Shown here: piece after piece, positions 44,919 to 52,918 of the stretch
Position numbering within the stretch: the first letter of the stretch is position 1
Layout: every line of letters begins with the position of its first letter
NCBI GenBank assembly: GCA_022824495.1
Contig: JAJDZU010000024.1
Location: 62,001-126,000 of the forward strand
DNA length: 64,000 nt
Direction of reading: 5' to 3'
DNA from: Chloroflexota bacterium
Lineage (GTDB): Bacteria > Chloroflexota > UBA11872
The notes under the pieces: generated by a model
The model's database searches: none
What the model saw: the letters and a program-made list of their open reading frames with translations, nothing else
What the model was told of the DNA's origin: nothing
Position numbers and translations under genes: made by a program

Positions 44919-45701
44919 TCAGACTCTCCGACAGGCCGCGATAAAGTCCTGCGAGTCGGCCGTGAACACCCAGCGTTCCAGGTCGTGCAGCACGGCGCTG
45001 GTTATCCGCAGGCCGTCGTAGGTCTCGCGCGTCTCGATCCCGCTGGTGCAGTCGCGCAGCAGGATGGGCGCGTAGCCGCGGTCGCGCATCGCGTGCATCC
45101 CGTAGTCGCGGAAGCGCACGCAGATGTTCGTGGCGAAACCCACGTACACCAGGTGAACCAACCGGAGATCGCGCAGCGCCCGCTGCATCTGGTCGCCGGT
45201 GGCGATCACGATGTCGTCAGCCTCGGGTGCGACAGCCTGGTGAATGGTGCGGAAACGATGCCAACGCTCCGGCGGCTTGCCCGCGCTGTCCGGCGGCAGT
45301 TCGCCCGGCGCGCGTTGCAGCGAGGCGTACGGCCCGGCCAGCGCGCGATAGGCCGGCGGCGGCCAGCCGTCGGCGGGCTCGGGCGACGGATGCAGATCTT
45401 CCACGCTGGCCCAGCGCGTCCACTGCGGATAGGTGGCCGCAATTGCCGGCGAGGGCGCAAATATGGGAGTCACGCCGACTGCCCGCGCGGCGTCCAGCAC
45501 CGGCCGGATACGCTGCACGGTGATGTCGCTGGTACGCGCGCGATGGGTCGCGATCGGATGCTCGCCCCAGGTATCCACCAGGACCAGGGCCGTCTCCGCC
45601 GGATCCAGGTCGGCCTGCAGTTCCGTGGGGACGATGTTGGCCTCCACGTTGTCGGCGGGGCCGGTGCTGTGCATCGCCTGGTAGCGCAGCGTCAGTTGCA
45701 T
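44919..45701 (-). CDS. Isochorismatase-like cysteine hydrolase
   Basis: ATG 45701 gives 260 residues of the isochorismatase/nicotinamidase superfamily: Asp43 in LVLVDTWGEH and Cys194 in VGFATNICVRFRDYGMHAM. The third member of the usual triad, a Lys in the strand before the VGF segment, is not evident (the strand reads DIVIATGDQM). The C-terminus has RDCTSGIETRETYDG. Substrate is unknown. A decayed copy of its 3' end lies at 42324. Confidence 0.78.
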   Translation of the reverse strand: MQLTLRYQAMHSTGPADNVEANIVPTELQADLDPAETALVLVDTWGEHPIATHRARTSDITVQRIRPVLDAARAVGVTPIFAPSPAIAATYPQWTRWASVEDLHPSPEPADGWPPPAYRALAGPYASLQRAPGELPPDSAGKPPERWHRFRTIHQAVAPEADDIVIATGDQMQRALRDLRLVHLVYVGFATNICVRFRDYGMHAMRDRGYAPILLRDCTSGIETRETYDGLRITSAVLHDLERWVFTADSQDFIAACRRV

Positions 45702-45739
45702 GGGACGGATCCTCGAACTCGATTCAGCCGAGCATACGC

Positions 45740-45767
45740 TTGCAGAGCTGTTCGCTTTTTGTATGGT
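45740..45767 (+). promoter_or_regulatory. Candidate promoter for sbcDC
   Basis: TTGCAG (45740-45745) and TATGGT (45762-45767) are separated by 16 bp, with TATAAC following at 45767-45772. It lies 39 bp before the sbcD start in a short divergent gap. Confidence 0.4.
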
Positions 45768-45805
45768 ATAACGAGAGCCCAATCCAGACGGACTGCACCC
45801 GGACC

Positions 45806-47101
45806 ATGAGCGACGCCCCGATCCGCTTCGTCCACCTCGCGGATGTCCACCTGGGCTTCCGCCAGTACGGGCTGTCCGAGCGCGCCGCCGACTTCGTCCG
45901 CGCCTTTGACGACGCGGTGGACTACTGCCTGCGGGTCGCGCCCGACTTCGTGGTGATCGCCGGCGATCTCTTCGACTCCAAGTCGATCGAACCGTCCACC
46001 TACGCCGCCGCCGACATCGCCCTGGAGCGGCTGGCGCGGGCCGGCATCCCGGTCGTCGCCAACGAGGGCAACCACGAGCGCTGGTTCCGGCGCGGCGAGC
46101 GCTCTTGGCTCTGGCAGCTGAGCCGCCACGGCCGCCTGCGCCTGCTGCGGCAATTCGATCCACTCAGCGGCGAGTTGCAGGCCAGGCCCTGGACCAGCGA
46201 GCGCGGCTTCGGCGCCTACACCGACATCGGCGCCGCCCGCGTCTTCGGCGTGGAGTACCTGGGCGCCCGCCTGGCGGCGCATCTCCCTGAAATCGGCGCT
46301 TCTCTTTCCGCCGTGCCCGCTGGCGGCCAGCGCGCGGTGATTGGCCTCCTGCACACCGGCGTGGACGAAGCTGTCCACTTGGGCGTCGGCGGAGTGACGC
46401 TCGATGACCTCGCCCCGATTCGCGCCTTCACCGACTACCTGGCCCTGGGCCACGTGCACTACGAATACCGCCTGCCCGAGCGCAATCCCTGGATCTTCAA
46501 CCCCGGCGCACTCGAAGCGCACAACATCCTGGAAGGCCTGATGGGCGAGCCCAGCGAAGGCGAAGGCCGGGTCAGGGGCCTCTACGACGTGACCGTTCAC
46601 CCCGGCCGACCGGCCGAGATCGACGCTCGCTTCAGGGACGACGTCATCGCCCGACGCCCCTTCCGGCGCTGGAGCGTCGACGTCGGCGAGGCCGCCGACT
46701 TCGATCAACTGTGCACGCACGTCGACCAGGCCGTATCCGGACGCCTCGAACTCTTCAACGAACCGCCGGTAATCGAGCTGCGGCTCACCGGCCGCCTGCG
46801 CTTCGAGCGCATCCACCTGGACACCGAGCGGCTGGCCGAGATCGTGCGCGCGACGCTCCAGCCGCTGCACGTGCGCGTGACCCTGCAGCTGGCCGGTGAC
46901 CGGCGCCGAAGCGCCGCCGCCCGCTACGGAACCAACGTGCGCGCCATCGAACGCGAGGTGCTGGAGCAACTAATCGGGGAGTCGCCGCACGCCGACGAGG
47001 CCCCGGCGCTCACCGCCGCCGCGCTGGACCTGAAGGCCGCCGCCCTGGAAGGTCAATCGCCCGAGGCGCTGGCCCAACACCTGGAACGGCGGCTGGGCTG
47101 A
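45806..47101 (+). CDS. sbcD: SbcD/Mre11-like nuclease subunit
   Basis: ATG 45806 gives 431 residues of the calcineurin-type metallophosphoesterase fold: HLADVHLG (10-17), VIAGDLFDS, GNHE, LLHTGVD and GHVHYEYRLP supply the metal ligands in the expected order. The C-terminal part is a capping and SbcC-binding region. With SbcC it processes DNA ends and hairpins. Its stop is one base from the sbcC start. Confidence 0.9.
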   Translation: MSDAPIRFVHLADVHLGFRQYGLSERAADFVRAFDDAVDYCLRVAPDFVVIAGDLFDSKSIEPSTYAAADIALERLARAGIPVVANEGNHERWFRRGERSWLWQLSRHGRLRLLRQFDPLSGELQARPWTSERGFGAYTDIGAARVFGVEYLGARLAAHLPEIGASLSAVPAGGQRAVIGLLHTGVDEAVHLGVGGVTLDDLAPIRAFTDYLALGHVHYEYRLPERNPWIFNPGALEAHNILEGLMGEPSEGEGRVRGLYDVTVHPGRPAEIDARFRDDVIARRPFRRWSVDVGEAADFDQLCTHVDQAVSGRLELFNEPPVIELRLTGRLRFERIHLDTERLAEIVRATLQPLHVRVTLQLAGDRRRSAAARYGTNVRAIEREVLEQLIGESPHADEAPALTAAALDLKAAALEGQSPEALAQHLERRLG

Positions 47102-47102
47102 C

Positions 47103-49904
47103 GTGTTCGTCCACGAAGTCGCGCTGCGCAACGTCAAGAGCTTCGTTGAAGCCACGGTCAGGTTTCAGCCCGGCCTCACCGCCGTCGTCGGTCCCAACGG
47201 CGCCGGCAAGACCACCCTGCTGGAAGCCATCGGCTACGGCCTCTTCGGCTTCATGCCGCACCGGCCGCAGGTGCGTTTTATGCGGCACGGCACGACGGAA
47301 GCAGCGGTCCAGGTGGAGTTCACCTCGCCACGCGACGGCCGCGTCTACCGCGTGGAGCGCACCATGCGCCGTCCCCGGTCGCGCGCCAGCGGCAAGCTGG
47401 CCGACAACGCAGCCACGACCGTCTCCCTCTTTGACGTCGAGTTGAACCGCTCCATCGACCAGCCGGCGGCCGAACTCGAAGCCTGGCTGGCCGGCCAGTT
47501 GGGCGTGGAGGGCCTGAGCAGCCCGGCCGACGTCTTCGAACACGTGGTCGGCGTGCCGCAGGGCCGCCTCACGGCTGATTTCCTGGACTCGCCCCGCCTG
47601 CGCAAGGCCCGCTTCGACCCCATCCTGCGCACCGCCGAGTACCAACAGGCCGCCGATCTGCTGCGCCGCCTCACGCAGCACTATTCGGAGGCGCGGCACG
47701 ACCTACAGGTCACGGCATCCAACCTGGAAGGCCGGCTCGCCGCCGAACCGGAGTTGCTGGCCCGCCGTTCCGCGGCGCGGCATGCGCTGGAACAGACCCG
47801 GGCGGCGGAGCGACAAGCCGCCGCCGACCTGGAAGCGGCGAACGCTCACCTGTCGTCGCAAGACGCCGGCCGCGAGGCCTTTCAAGCGGCTGAACGAACC
47901 CTGGCCGCCGCCGTCGAACGGCGCCAGCAGGCGGCCGCGCAGGTCGAGCGCGCCAAGGCCGCGGTGCACGAGGCCCGACGCGCCGCGGATGTTCTGGACG
48001 AGACCCGCGCGGCGCACGCGGCCTACCAGGCCGCGCAGGCGCGGGTCGCGGAACTCCAGCCCGTCGAAAACCGGGCGCGCGACCTCAACCTGGAACGCGC
48101 TCGCCGGGCCGCCCACCTGGACCGGGCCCGGGATGACCTGGCGGAAACTCGCCGGGAGGTCGGAAAGCATGTGTCCCTGATCGAGATCGAGCCCGACGGA
48201 GATCCTGAAGCGCGGTTTCGCCAGGTGCGGACCGCATTCCGGCAGGCGGTCGAGGAGGCAAGGGAGCGAAAGGCCAGTGCCGATACGTCCTTCCGCCAGG
48301 CCCGGGAAGACACGCGTGCACTGCACTCCCGCTGGATGCGCGAACGCGAATCCGTCGTTCAGGCCTTCGACCAGGGACGCCGGCGCCTCAGGCAATTGGA
48401 GGCTCGCGCCGAGGTCGCCGCCGAACTGCCCGACCGCCGAATGCTCCTGGATCAGCGACGTCAGGAGCGCGCCACCGTTGAAGCCCTGCTGGAAGCCGAC
48501 CGCCACGCCCAGCGTCTGCTCACCGATACCCGAACCTGTCCCTTCTTCACGGACCTCTGCCGCAACCTGGAGACCATCCCCGACGTGGCCGGCGTCTTCC
48601 GCCGGCAGGCGACCGAACGCGAACGCACGCTTGTGGATCTTCAGGCAGCCATCGCGGAAGCGGAACGTGCAGTCGCCGCGGCAGAGCAGGCTGAAACCGA
48701 GGCCCGCCACGCCGCCGTCGCCCGCGAACGCCAGGCCGTGCTGCGCCGCAACCTGGATTCGGCCGACGTCGATATCGCCGCCGCCACCGCGCTGCTGGAC
48801 GCGCTGGACACTCGAAATGTGGGCGAACTCGCCGCGTTGGCAGACGGTCAATTGCACGCATCGAGTGCGCGGGAAGTGCTGGCGCAGTCGGCTCGGCGCG
48901 CCGCGAATGCGCTGGCTGAACTGGCGTCCGCCAGGGAGCCGGCGTCAAGCGCCGCCGGTACCGAACTCTTGGCCGTCGCCCACCACCGCGCGGCCGCATC
49001 CGCGAGTGCGCTACGACAGACTGAGGCCGAGCTAGAGGCCCTCCGCGACGACCTGAAGACCCTGGCTGACGCGCGATCTGCCCTGGACGACAACGCCGAG
49101 GGGCACACCCGCTTCCTTCAGCACCAGGTCCTGGCCGGGCAGCTGCAGACCCGAACCGCCGAGCTTGAATCGGCCCGGCAAGCCGCCGCGCAGGCCCAGA
49201 AACTTGAGGCCGCCGCGGAAGCTGAATTGGCGGCGGCCCGCGCCGAGTTCGACCCGAAGGCGCTACTGAAAGCTCGCCAGGCCCGCGACGCCGCGCTCGG
49301 CCTCGCCCGCCAACTGGCTGAACGTGCGGCCCGCATGCGGGCCGACGTGGAACGCCTCACCGCCGACGTGGAAGCCCTCCGCCAGGTGCGCGCGGACCTG
49401 GAATCCGCGCAGGCCGGCATCGTCCGCGTCACGCGGTTTGAGGACCGCACCGAATTCATCCGCCGCCTGCTGCGCGACGCCGGGCCCCTGGTCACCGAAG
49501 TCCTGCTGGCCAGCGTCTCCGACAGCGCCGACGAGATCTACAGCGACATCATGGGCGCCCCCGGCGGACGCCTGCGCTGGGCGGCCGACTACGACATCGT
49601 GCTCGGCCGCGGCGGCCTGGAACGCCGCTTCGGCCAGCTGTCCGGCGGCGAACAGATGGCCGCCGCCCTGGCCGTGCGCCTGGCCCTGCTCCGCGACCTG
49701 CTAAACCTGGATATCGCCTTCTTCGACGAACCCACCCAGCACCTGGACGCCGAACGCCGCGAGAACCTGGCCCAGCAAATCCTCGCCGTCCGCGGCTTCA
49801 GCCAGCTCGTCGTCATCTCCCACGACGACACCTTCGAACGCCACATCGACAACATCATCCGAGTCACCCACACCACCCAGGCCAGCGCAGTCGAAGTGGG
49901 CTAG
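47103..49904 (+). CDS. sbcC: SbcC/Rad50-like ATPase
   Basis: The 933-residue protein starts with GTG one base after sbcD. Walker A GPNGAGKTT is near residue 31, long Ala/Arg/Glu-rich coiled coils follow, and the C-terminal ABC signature LSGGEQMAAALAVRLAL and Walker B FFDEPTQHLD complete the ATPase. The apex carries CPFFTDLC (Cys479 and Cys486) instead of the canonical CxxC zinc hook, so the hook is either a variant or uses another geometry. It tethers DNA ends and gates the SbcD nuclease. Confidence 0.9.
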   Translation: MFVHEVALRNVKSFVEATVRFQPGLTAVVGPNGAGKTTLLEAIGYGLFGFMPHRPQVRFMRHGTTEAAVQVEFTSPRDGRVYRVERTMRRPRSRASGKLADNAATTVSLFDVELNRSIDQPAAELEAWLAGQLGVEGLSSPADVFEHVVGVPQGRLTADFLDSPRLRKARFDPILRTAEYQQAADLLRRLTQHYSEARHDLQVTASNLEGRLAAEPELLARRSAARHALEQTRAAERQAAADLEAANAHLSSQDAGREAFQAAERTLAAAVERRQQAAAQVERAKAAVHEARRAADVLDETRAAHAAYQAAQARVAELQPVENRARDLNLERARRAAHLDRARDDLAETRREVGKHVSLIEIEPDGDPEARFRQVRTAFRQAVEEARERKASADTSFRQAREDTRALHSRWMRERESVVQAFDQGRRRLRQLEARAEVAAELPDRRMLLDQRRQERATVEALLEADRHAQRLLTDTRTCPFFTDLCRNLETIPDVAGVFRRQATERERTLVDLQAAIAEAERAVAAAEQAETEARHAAVARERQAVLRRNLDSADVDIAAATALLDALDTRNVGELAALADGQLHASSAREVLAQSARRAANALAELASAREPASSAAGTELLAVAHHRAAASASALRQTEAELEALRDDLKTLADARSALDDNAEGHTRFLQHQVLAGQLQTRTAELESARQAAAQAQKLEAAAEAELAAARAEFDPKALLKARQARDAALGLARQLAERAARMRADVERLTADVEALRQVRADLESAQAGIVRVTRFEDRTEFIRRLLRDAGPLVTEVLLASVSDSADEIYSDIMGAPGGRLRWAADYDIVLGRGGLERRFGQLSGGEQMAAALAVRLALLRDLLNLDIAFFDEPTQHLDAERRENLAQQILAVRGFSQLVVISHDDTFERHIDNIIRVTHTTQASAVEVG

Positions 49905-49995
49905 TGGTTTCGGCCGGAAGGGCTTGGAGATTCGCCAAGCTATACGTATAGTGGTGTTGCCGCATACGTATACGTGCAGGCGGAGTCTGCAACAG

Positions 49996-50217
49996 ATGAG
50001 AAAGAAACTGACGCTCACCGTCGACGAAGCGTTGATCCCTAAAGCCAAGAGCTACGCCTACGCGAACGGGAGATCTCTGTCGTCGCTGGTTGAGGAGTTC
50101 CTGAGGGAAACCGTGGCGGGCGAGACTCCGACGTTTGCCGAGCGGTGGAGGGGGAAGTTTCGGCCGGCCGAGCGTGATGACCCGCGTTATGAGGCGCTTG
50201 CCAGAAAGTACCTCTGA
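49996..50217 (+). CDS. DUF6364-like RHH antitoxin
   Basis: The 73-residue protein starts MRKKLTLTVDEALIPKAKSYA and continues RSLSSLVEEFLRE, the pattern of DUF6364 ribbon-helix-helix antitoxins. The C-terminus (FAERWRGKF...DPRYEALARKYL) would wrap the toxin. Its TGA (50215-50217) overlaps the CTG start of the PIN gene. Confidence 0.8.
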   Translation: MRKKLTLTVDEALIPKAKSYAYANGRSLSSLVEEFLRETVAGETPTFAERWRGKFRPAERDDPRYEALARKYL

Positions 50218-50621
50218 TCCTGCTCGACACCGACGTCCTGATCGACGTCGCGCTTGACCGTCAGCCATTCGCCGCGCCGGCCGCGGAACTCATCGATCGC
50301 ATTGAGCGGGGTGGCCGGAGCGCGTACGTCGCATGGCACACCGTGTCGAACTTCTACTACTTGGTGTCGGCTGGGCGCAGCAGTGGAGCTGCCAGGGACT
50401 TCATCCGCGAACTGACGTGGTTCGTGGCGATTGCGCCAGCCGACGCCAATGCACTTCGATACGCGGCGTCCTTACCGCTCAGCGACTTCGAGGACGCCAT
50501 GCAGGTCGCCGCCGCCCATGCCTGCGGTGCCCAGTACATCGTCACCCGGAACCTCAGGGACTTCAGACGCTCACCGATTCCGGCTGTGTCACCGCAGGAT
50601 GCCCTGGACAGGCTGTTCTGA
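50214..50621 (+). CDS. PIN-domain toxin (VapC-like), CTG start
   Basis: Read from CTG 50214 the 135-residue product begins as ILLDTDVLIDVALDRQPF after the initiator, the conserved PIN N-terminus with catalytic Asp5. An in-frame TGA at 50190-50192 and the absence of ATG, GTG or TTG before residue 44 leave CTG as the only sensible start; the next start at 50343 removes the catalytic Asp. Later acidic positions are in LSDFEDAMQ and TRNLRDF. It probably cleaves RNA and is held by the DUF6364 antitoxin. Confidence 0.85.
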   Translation: MILLDTDVLIDVALDRQPFAAPAAELIDRIERGGRSAYVAWHTVSNFYYLVSAGRSSGAARDFIRELTWFVAIAPADANALRYAASLPLSDFEDAMQVAAAHACGAQYIVTRNLRDFRRSPIPAVSPQDALDRLF

Positions 50622-50628
50622 GCTCTCG

Positions 50629-50871
50629 TTAAGGGAGCAGTCGTAGACGGAACCGCCGGGCAATGCCCACACTTCCGTGAGGGCCCGTGCTCGCCAGATA
50701 GCCTTCAGCGGCCTCCCGGATATTTGCCAGCGCCTCGTCCTTCGTCCGCCCCTGGCTGTGACACCCCGGCAGCGTCGGACAACTCGCCACTACCCAACCG
50801 TCCTCGTCGATCTCCAAGACCACTTCTGGCTTCAGCCTTCCATCGCCGGCTTCGACGTCAACCGTCGTCAA
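50629..50871 (-). CDS. HicB-like protein
   Basis: The 80-residue protein has the HicB partial RNase H fold pattern: VVLEIDEDGWVVASCPTLPGCHSQGRTKDEALANIREAAEGYL. HicB proteins are antitoxins for HicA, but no HicA is adjacent; instead its ATG overlaps the stop of an HTH gene (50868-50871). It is convergent with the PIN gene, seven bases away. Confidence 0.75.
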   Translation of the reverse strand: MTTVDVEAGDGRLKPEVVLEIDEDGWVVASCPTLPGCHSQGRTKDEALANIREAAEGYLASTGPHGSVGIARRFRLRLLP

Positions 50872-51170
50872 GATGCGGCCCCAACCAATTCCACCTTGAG
50901 CCGCTTACCCAGCGCTGCGGCCGCCTTCTGCAGCGTGAGCAGGGTGACCGACGGGTTGTCGGGATCGAGCAGACGATCGAGCGCGGCCCGGCTGGTGTGC
51001 ATGCGCCGCGCCATCTCGGCTTTGCTCAGCTGCGCGTCGGCCATCGTCTGGCTGATCTGCCACGCCAGGACGCGCTTCACCGCCGCCGCCTCGACCTCCG
51101 CCAACGTCCCGTCCGCTTCAAGCAGGCTATCGAGCGTCGATCCCAGCTGAGGATTGGATGCCTTCGTCAT
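50868..51170 (-). CDS. XRE-type HTH protein paired with HicB-like gene
   Basis: The 100-residue protein has a helical N-terminus and an HTH at about 43-90 (LSKAEMARRMHTSRAALDRLLDPDNPSVTLLTLQKAAAALG). This type is common among antitoxin-like regulators. It is translated first in a two-gene unit with the HicB-like protein. Neither protein is an obvious toxin. Confidence 0.75.
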   Translation of the reverse strand: MTKASNPQLGSTLDSLLEADGTLAEVEAAAVKRVLAWQISQTMADAQLSKAEMARRMHTSRAALDRLLDPDNPSVTLLTLQKAAAALGKRLKVELVGAAS

Positions 51171-51363
51171 CGTGCGGCCTCCCAGCCGCGTTCGCGACTC
51201 CTGGGAAGATTCAGTTCAGCGGCCAAAGGTATCAAAAATGATACACCGGGCAGTGATCACGAGACGTCAGCGCGGTCGGATAGCGACCGTTTAGCGCAGA
51301 GATGGTTGCTGCGTCCCGCCAGGGAACACGTGAAACCCGCCACCGATAGCGACTTGAGCGGTG

Positions 51364-51660
51364 CTACCGGGCCTTCACAGCCGCCACCCTTAGCCCTAGT
51401 CCCAACGCCTGCATGACCTTGAGCACGGTGGCGAGTTCCGGGTTGCCATTGGGTGACAGCGCCTTGTAGAGGCTCTCCCGCCCCAGGCCGGCGTCCGTGG
51501 CGACCTTGGTCATGCCTCGTGCTCTGGCAACGTCGCCAAGGACGGTCGCGATGAGCGCCGGATCGCCGTCCTCGAAGGCCGCCTCAAGGTAGGCAACGAT
51601 GTCCTCGTTGCTTTCCAGGTGATCCGCTGCCTCCCACGGATGTGTTGGTGTTGTGTTCAG
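51364..51660 (-). CDS. HigA-like addiction-module antidote protein, CTG start
   Basis: Translation from CTG 51660 gives 98 residues matching antidote proteins of the HTH type: WEAADHLESNEDIVAYLEAAFEDGDPALIATVLGDVARARG then VATDAGLGRESLYKALSPNGNPELATVLKVMQALGL. No ATG, GTG or TTG exists in frame before the conserved region; AGAGGA lies seven to twelve bases before the CTG. The usual RelE-like killer gene, which normally precedes it, is absent, so it is an orphan. It reads into the gap before the HTH/HicB pair. Confidence 0.75.
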   Translation of the reverse strand: MNTTPTHPWEAADHLESNEDIVAYLEAAFEDGDPALIATVLGDVARARGMTKVATDAGLGRESLYKALSPNGNPELATVLKVMQALGLGLRVAAVKAR

Positions 51661-51679
51661 AGCAATTCCTCTTGGGAGT

Positions 51680-52765
51680 CTAGGACGCTTCGACCTCCCG
51701 CCACGCCTCCGCCAAATGCTCCTGCACCTTCACCGGCAGCCCCGTCCGGCTGCTTTCGATCGCGGCGGTCACCAGCGCCACCGACTGCAGGTTGTCGATC
51801 ACGTTCGTCTCCATCGGCTCCCCGCCCTCTAGCCAGTGCGCGAACTTCTCGATCAACCACACGTGGCCCCAGAACGGCTGCTCCAGCCAGGGAACGGTGT
51901 GGCTGTCGCCTTCGGCCTTGATGCGAGCATTGCGCGTCGGGTCGAACGGAAAGCACTCCAGCCGGTCCTGCCCCAGGATCAGCGTCGCCCCTTCACACTC
52001 GGCGCGGGTGTACTCGCGGCCCCAGCCGTCCAGACCCACGGCGTTCACCTTGGAGCCCTCGTAGGTGGCCCGCACGCCGTTCTCGAACTCCATCGTCACC
52101 AGCGCCTGGGCGTCGCCGGCGAATTCGCTCCAGGCGGGATTCCAGGTCCGGGCGTAGATGGTGTCGCACTTCGCGCCGGCCAGATCGGCCAGGATGTCCA
52201 GGTGGTGCACCGACCCCTCCACCAGCAGCGGATCGTCCATCTGGTACCGGAAGCCGAGCCCCCACGCCCCCAGCTGCCGCGCCTCCTGTGTGAACCGGAA
52301 CACCAGGTAGTTCAAGTCTCCGTAGCGTGCCGACCGCAGGCTCTCGCGCATCGTCGTCTTGTACTGGTTGAAGCGATGGCTCATCGTCACCGCCATCTTC
52401 TTGCCGGCCTTCGTCACCTTGTCGGCAATCCGCACCGACCCCACCAGCGTGTCCGCGATCGGCTTCTCCGAAAGGATGTGCAGGTCGTGGGCCACCGCCT
52501 GGTCAACGATCTCCTCGTGCGAGTACGGCGGCACGACCACGGTGCAGAAATCAGCCGGGTTCTCGTCGAACGCACGCTGGATGTCCGTGTAGCACTGCGC
52601 CTCACCTAGCCCAAGATGCTCCCGGGCATTCGCCAGCACCGCGGGGTTCGTATCCACCGCGGCCACGACCTCGATCAGCCCCGCCTCAACGTGCGGTGGC
52701 AGGAAGTCCCGACACCAAGTCGCCCCCATCCCGCCGGTCCCAACCTGGATCATTCGCAGGGCCAT
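51680..52765 (-). CDS. Gfo/Idh/MocA-family oxidoreductase
   Basis: The 361-residue protein has Rossmann motif IQVGTGGMGATWCRDF, catalytic box SEKPIADTLVGSVRIAD and the C-terminal GSVHHLDILADLAGA with metal- or substrate-facing His. It is the third such dehydrogenase in the window. It lies upstream of the orphan antidote gene and downstream of the glycosidase-like gene on the same strand, with which it might act in sugar catabolism. Confidence 0.85.
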   Translation of the reverse strand: MALRMIQVGTGGMGATWCRDFLPPHVEAGLIEVVAAVDTNPAVLANAREHLGLGEAQCYTDIQRAFDENPADFCTVVVPPYSHEEIVDQAVAHDLHILSEKPIADTLVGSVRIADKVTKAGKKMAVTMSHRFNQYKTTMRESLRSARYGDLNYLVFRFTQEARQLGAWGLGFRYQMDDPLLVEGSVHHLDILADLAGAKCDTIYARTWNPAWSEFAGDAQALVTMEFENGVRATYEGSKVNAVGLDGWGREYTRAECEGATLILGQDRLECFPFDPTRNARIKAEGDSHTVPWLEQPFWGHVWLIEKFAHWLEGGEPMETNVIDNLQSVALVTAAIESSRTGLPVKVQEHLAEAWREVEAS

Positions 52766-52918
52766 GCTTGGATCTCCTGGGAGCGTCCGTCCGGCGATAC
52801 GCTCGCCGAGGACACAACGTCACTCACCACGATAGACGCTGCCCCACCTGCGGCGCCGCCCCGAAAGCGGTCAGGGCTCGACCGAAAACCGTCAGGGTCT
52901 TCGGCCTGCGCGACAGGG

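Noticed and set aside
47703..48857. 384-codon minus-strand frame inside sbcC
   Set aside because: Antisense shadow of the SbcC coiled-coil region.
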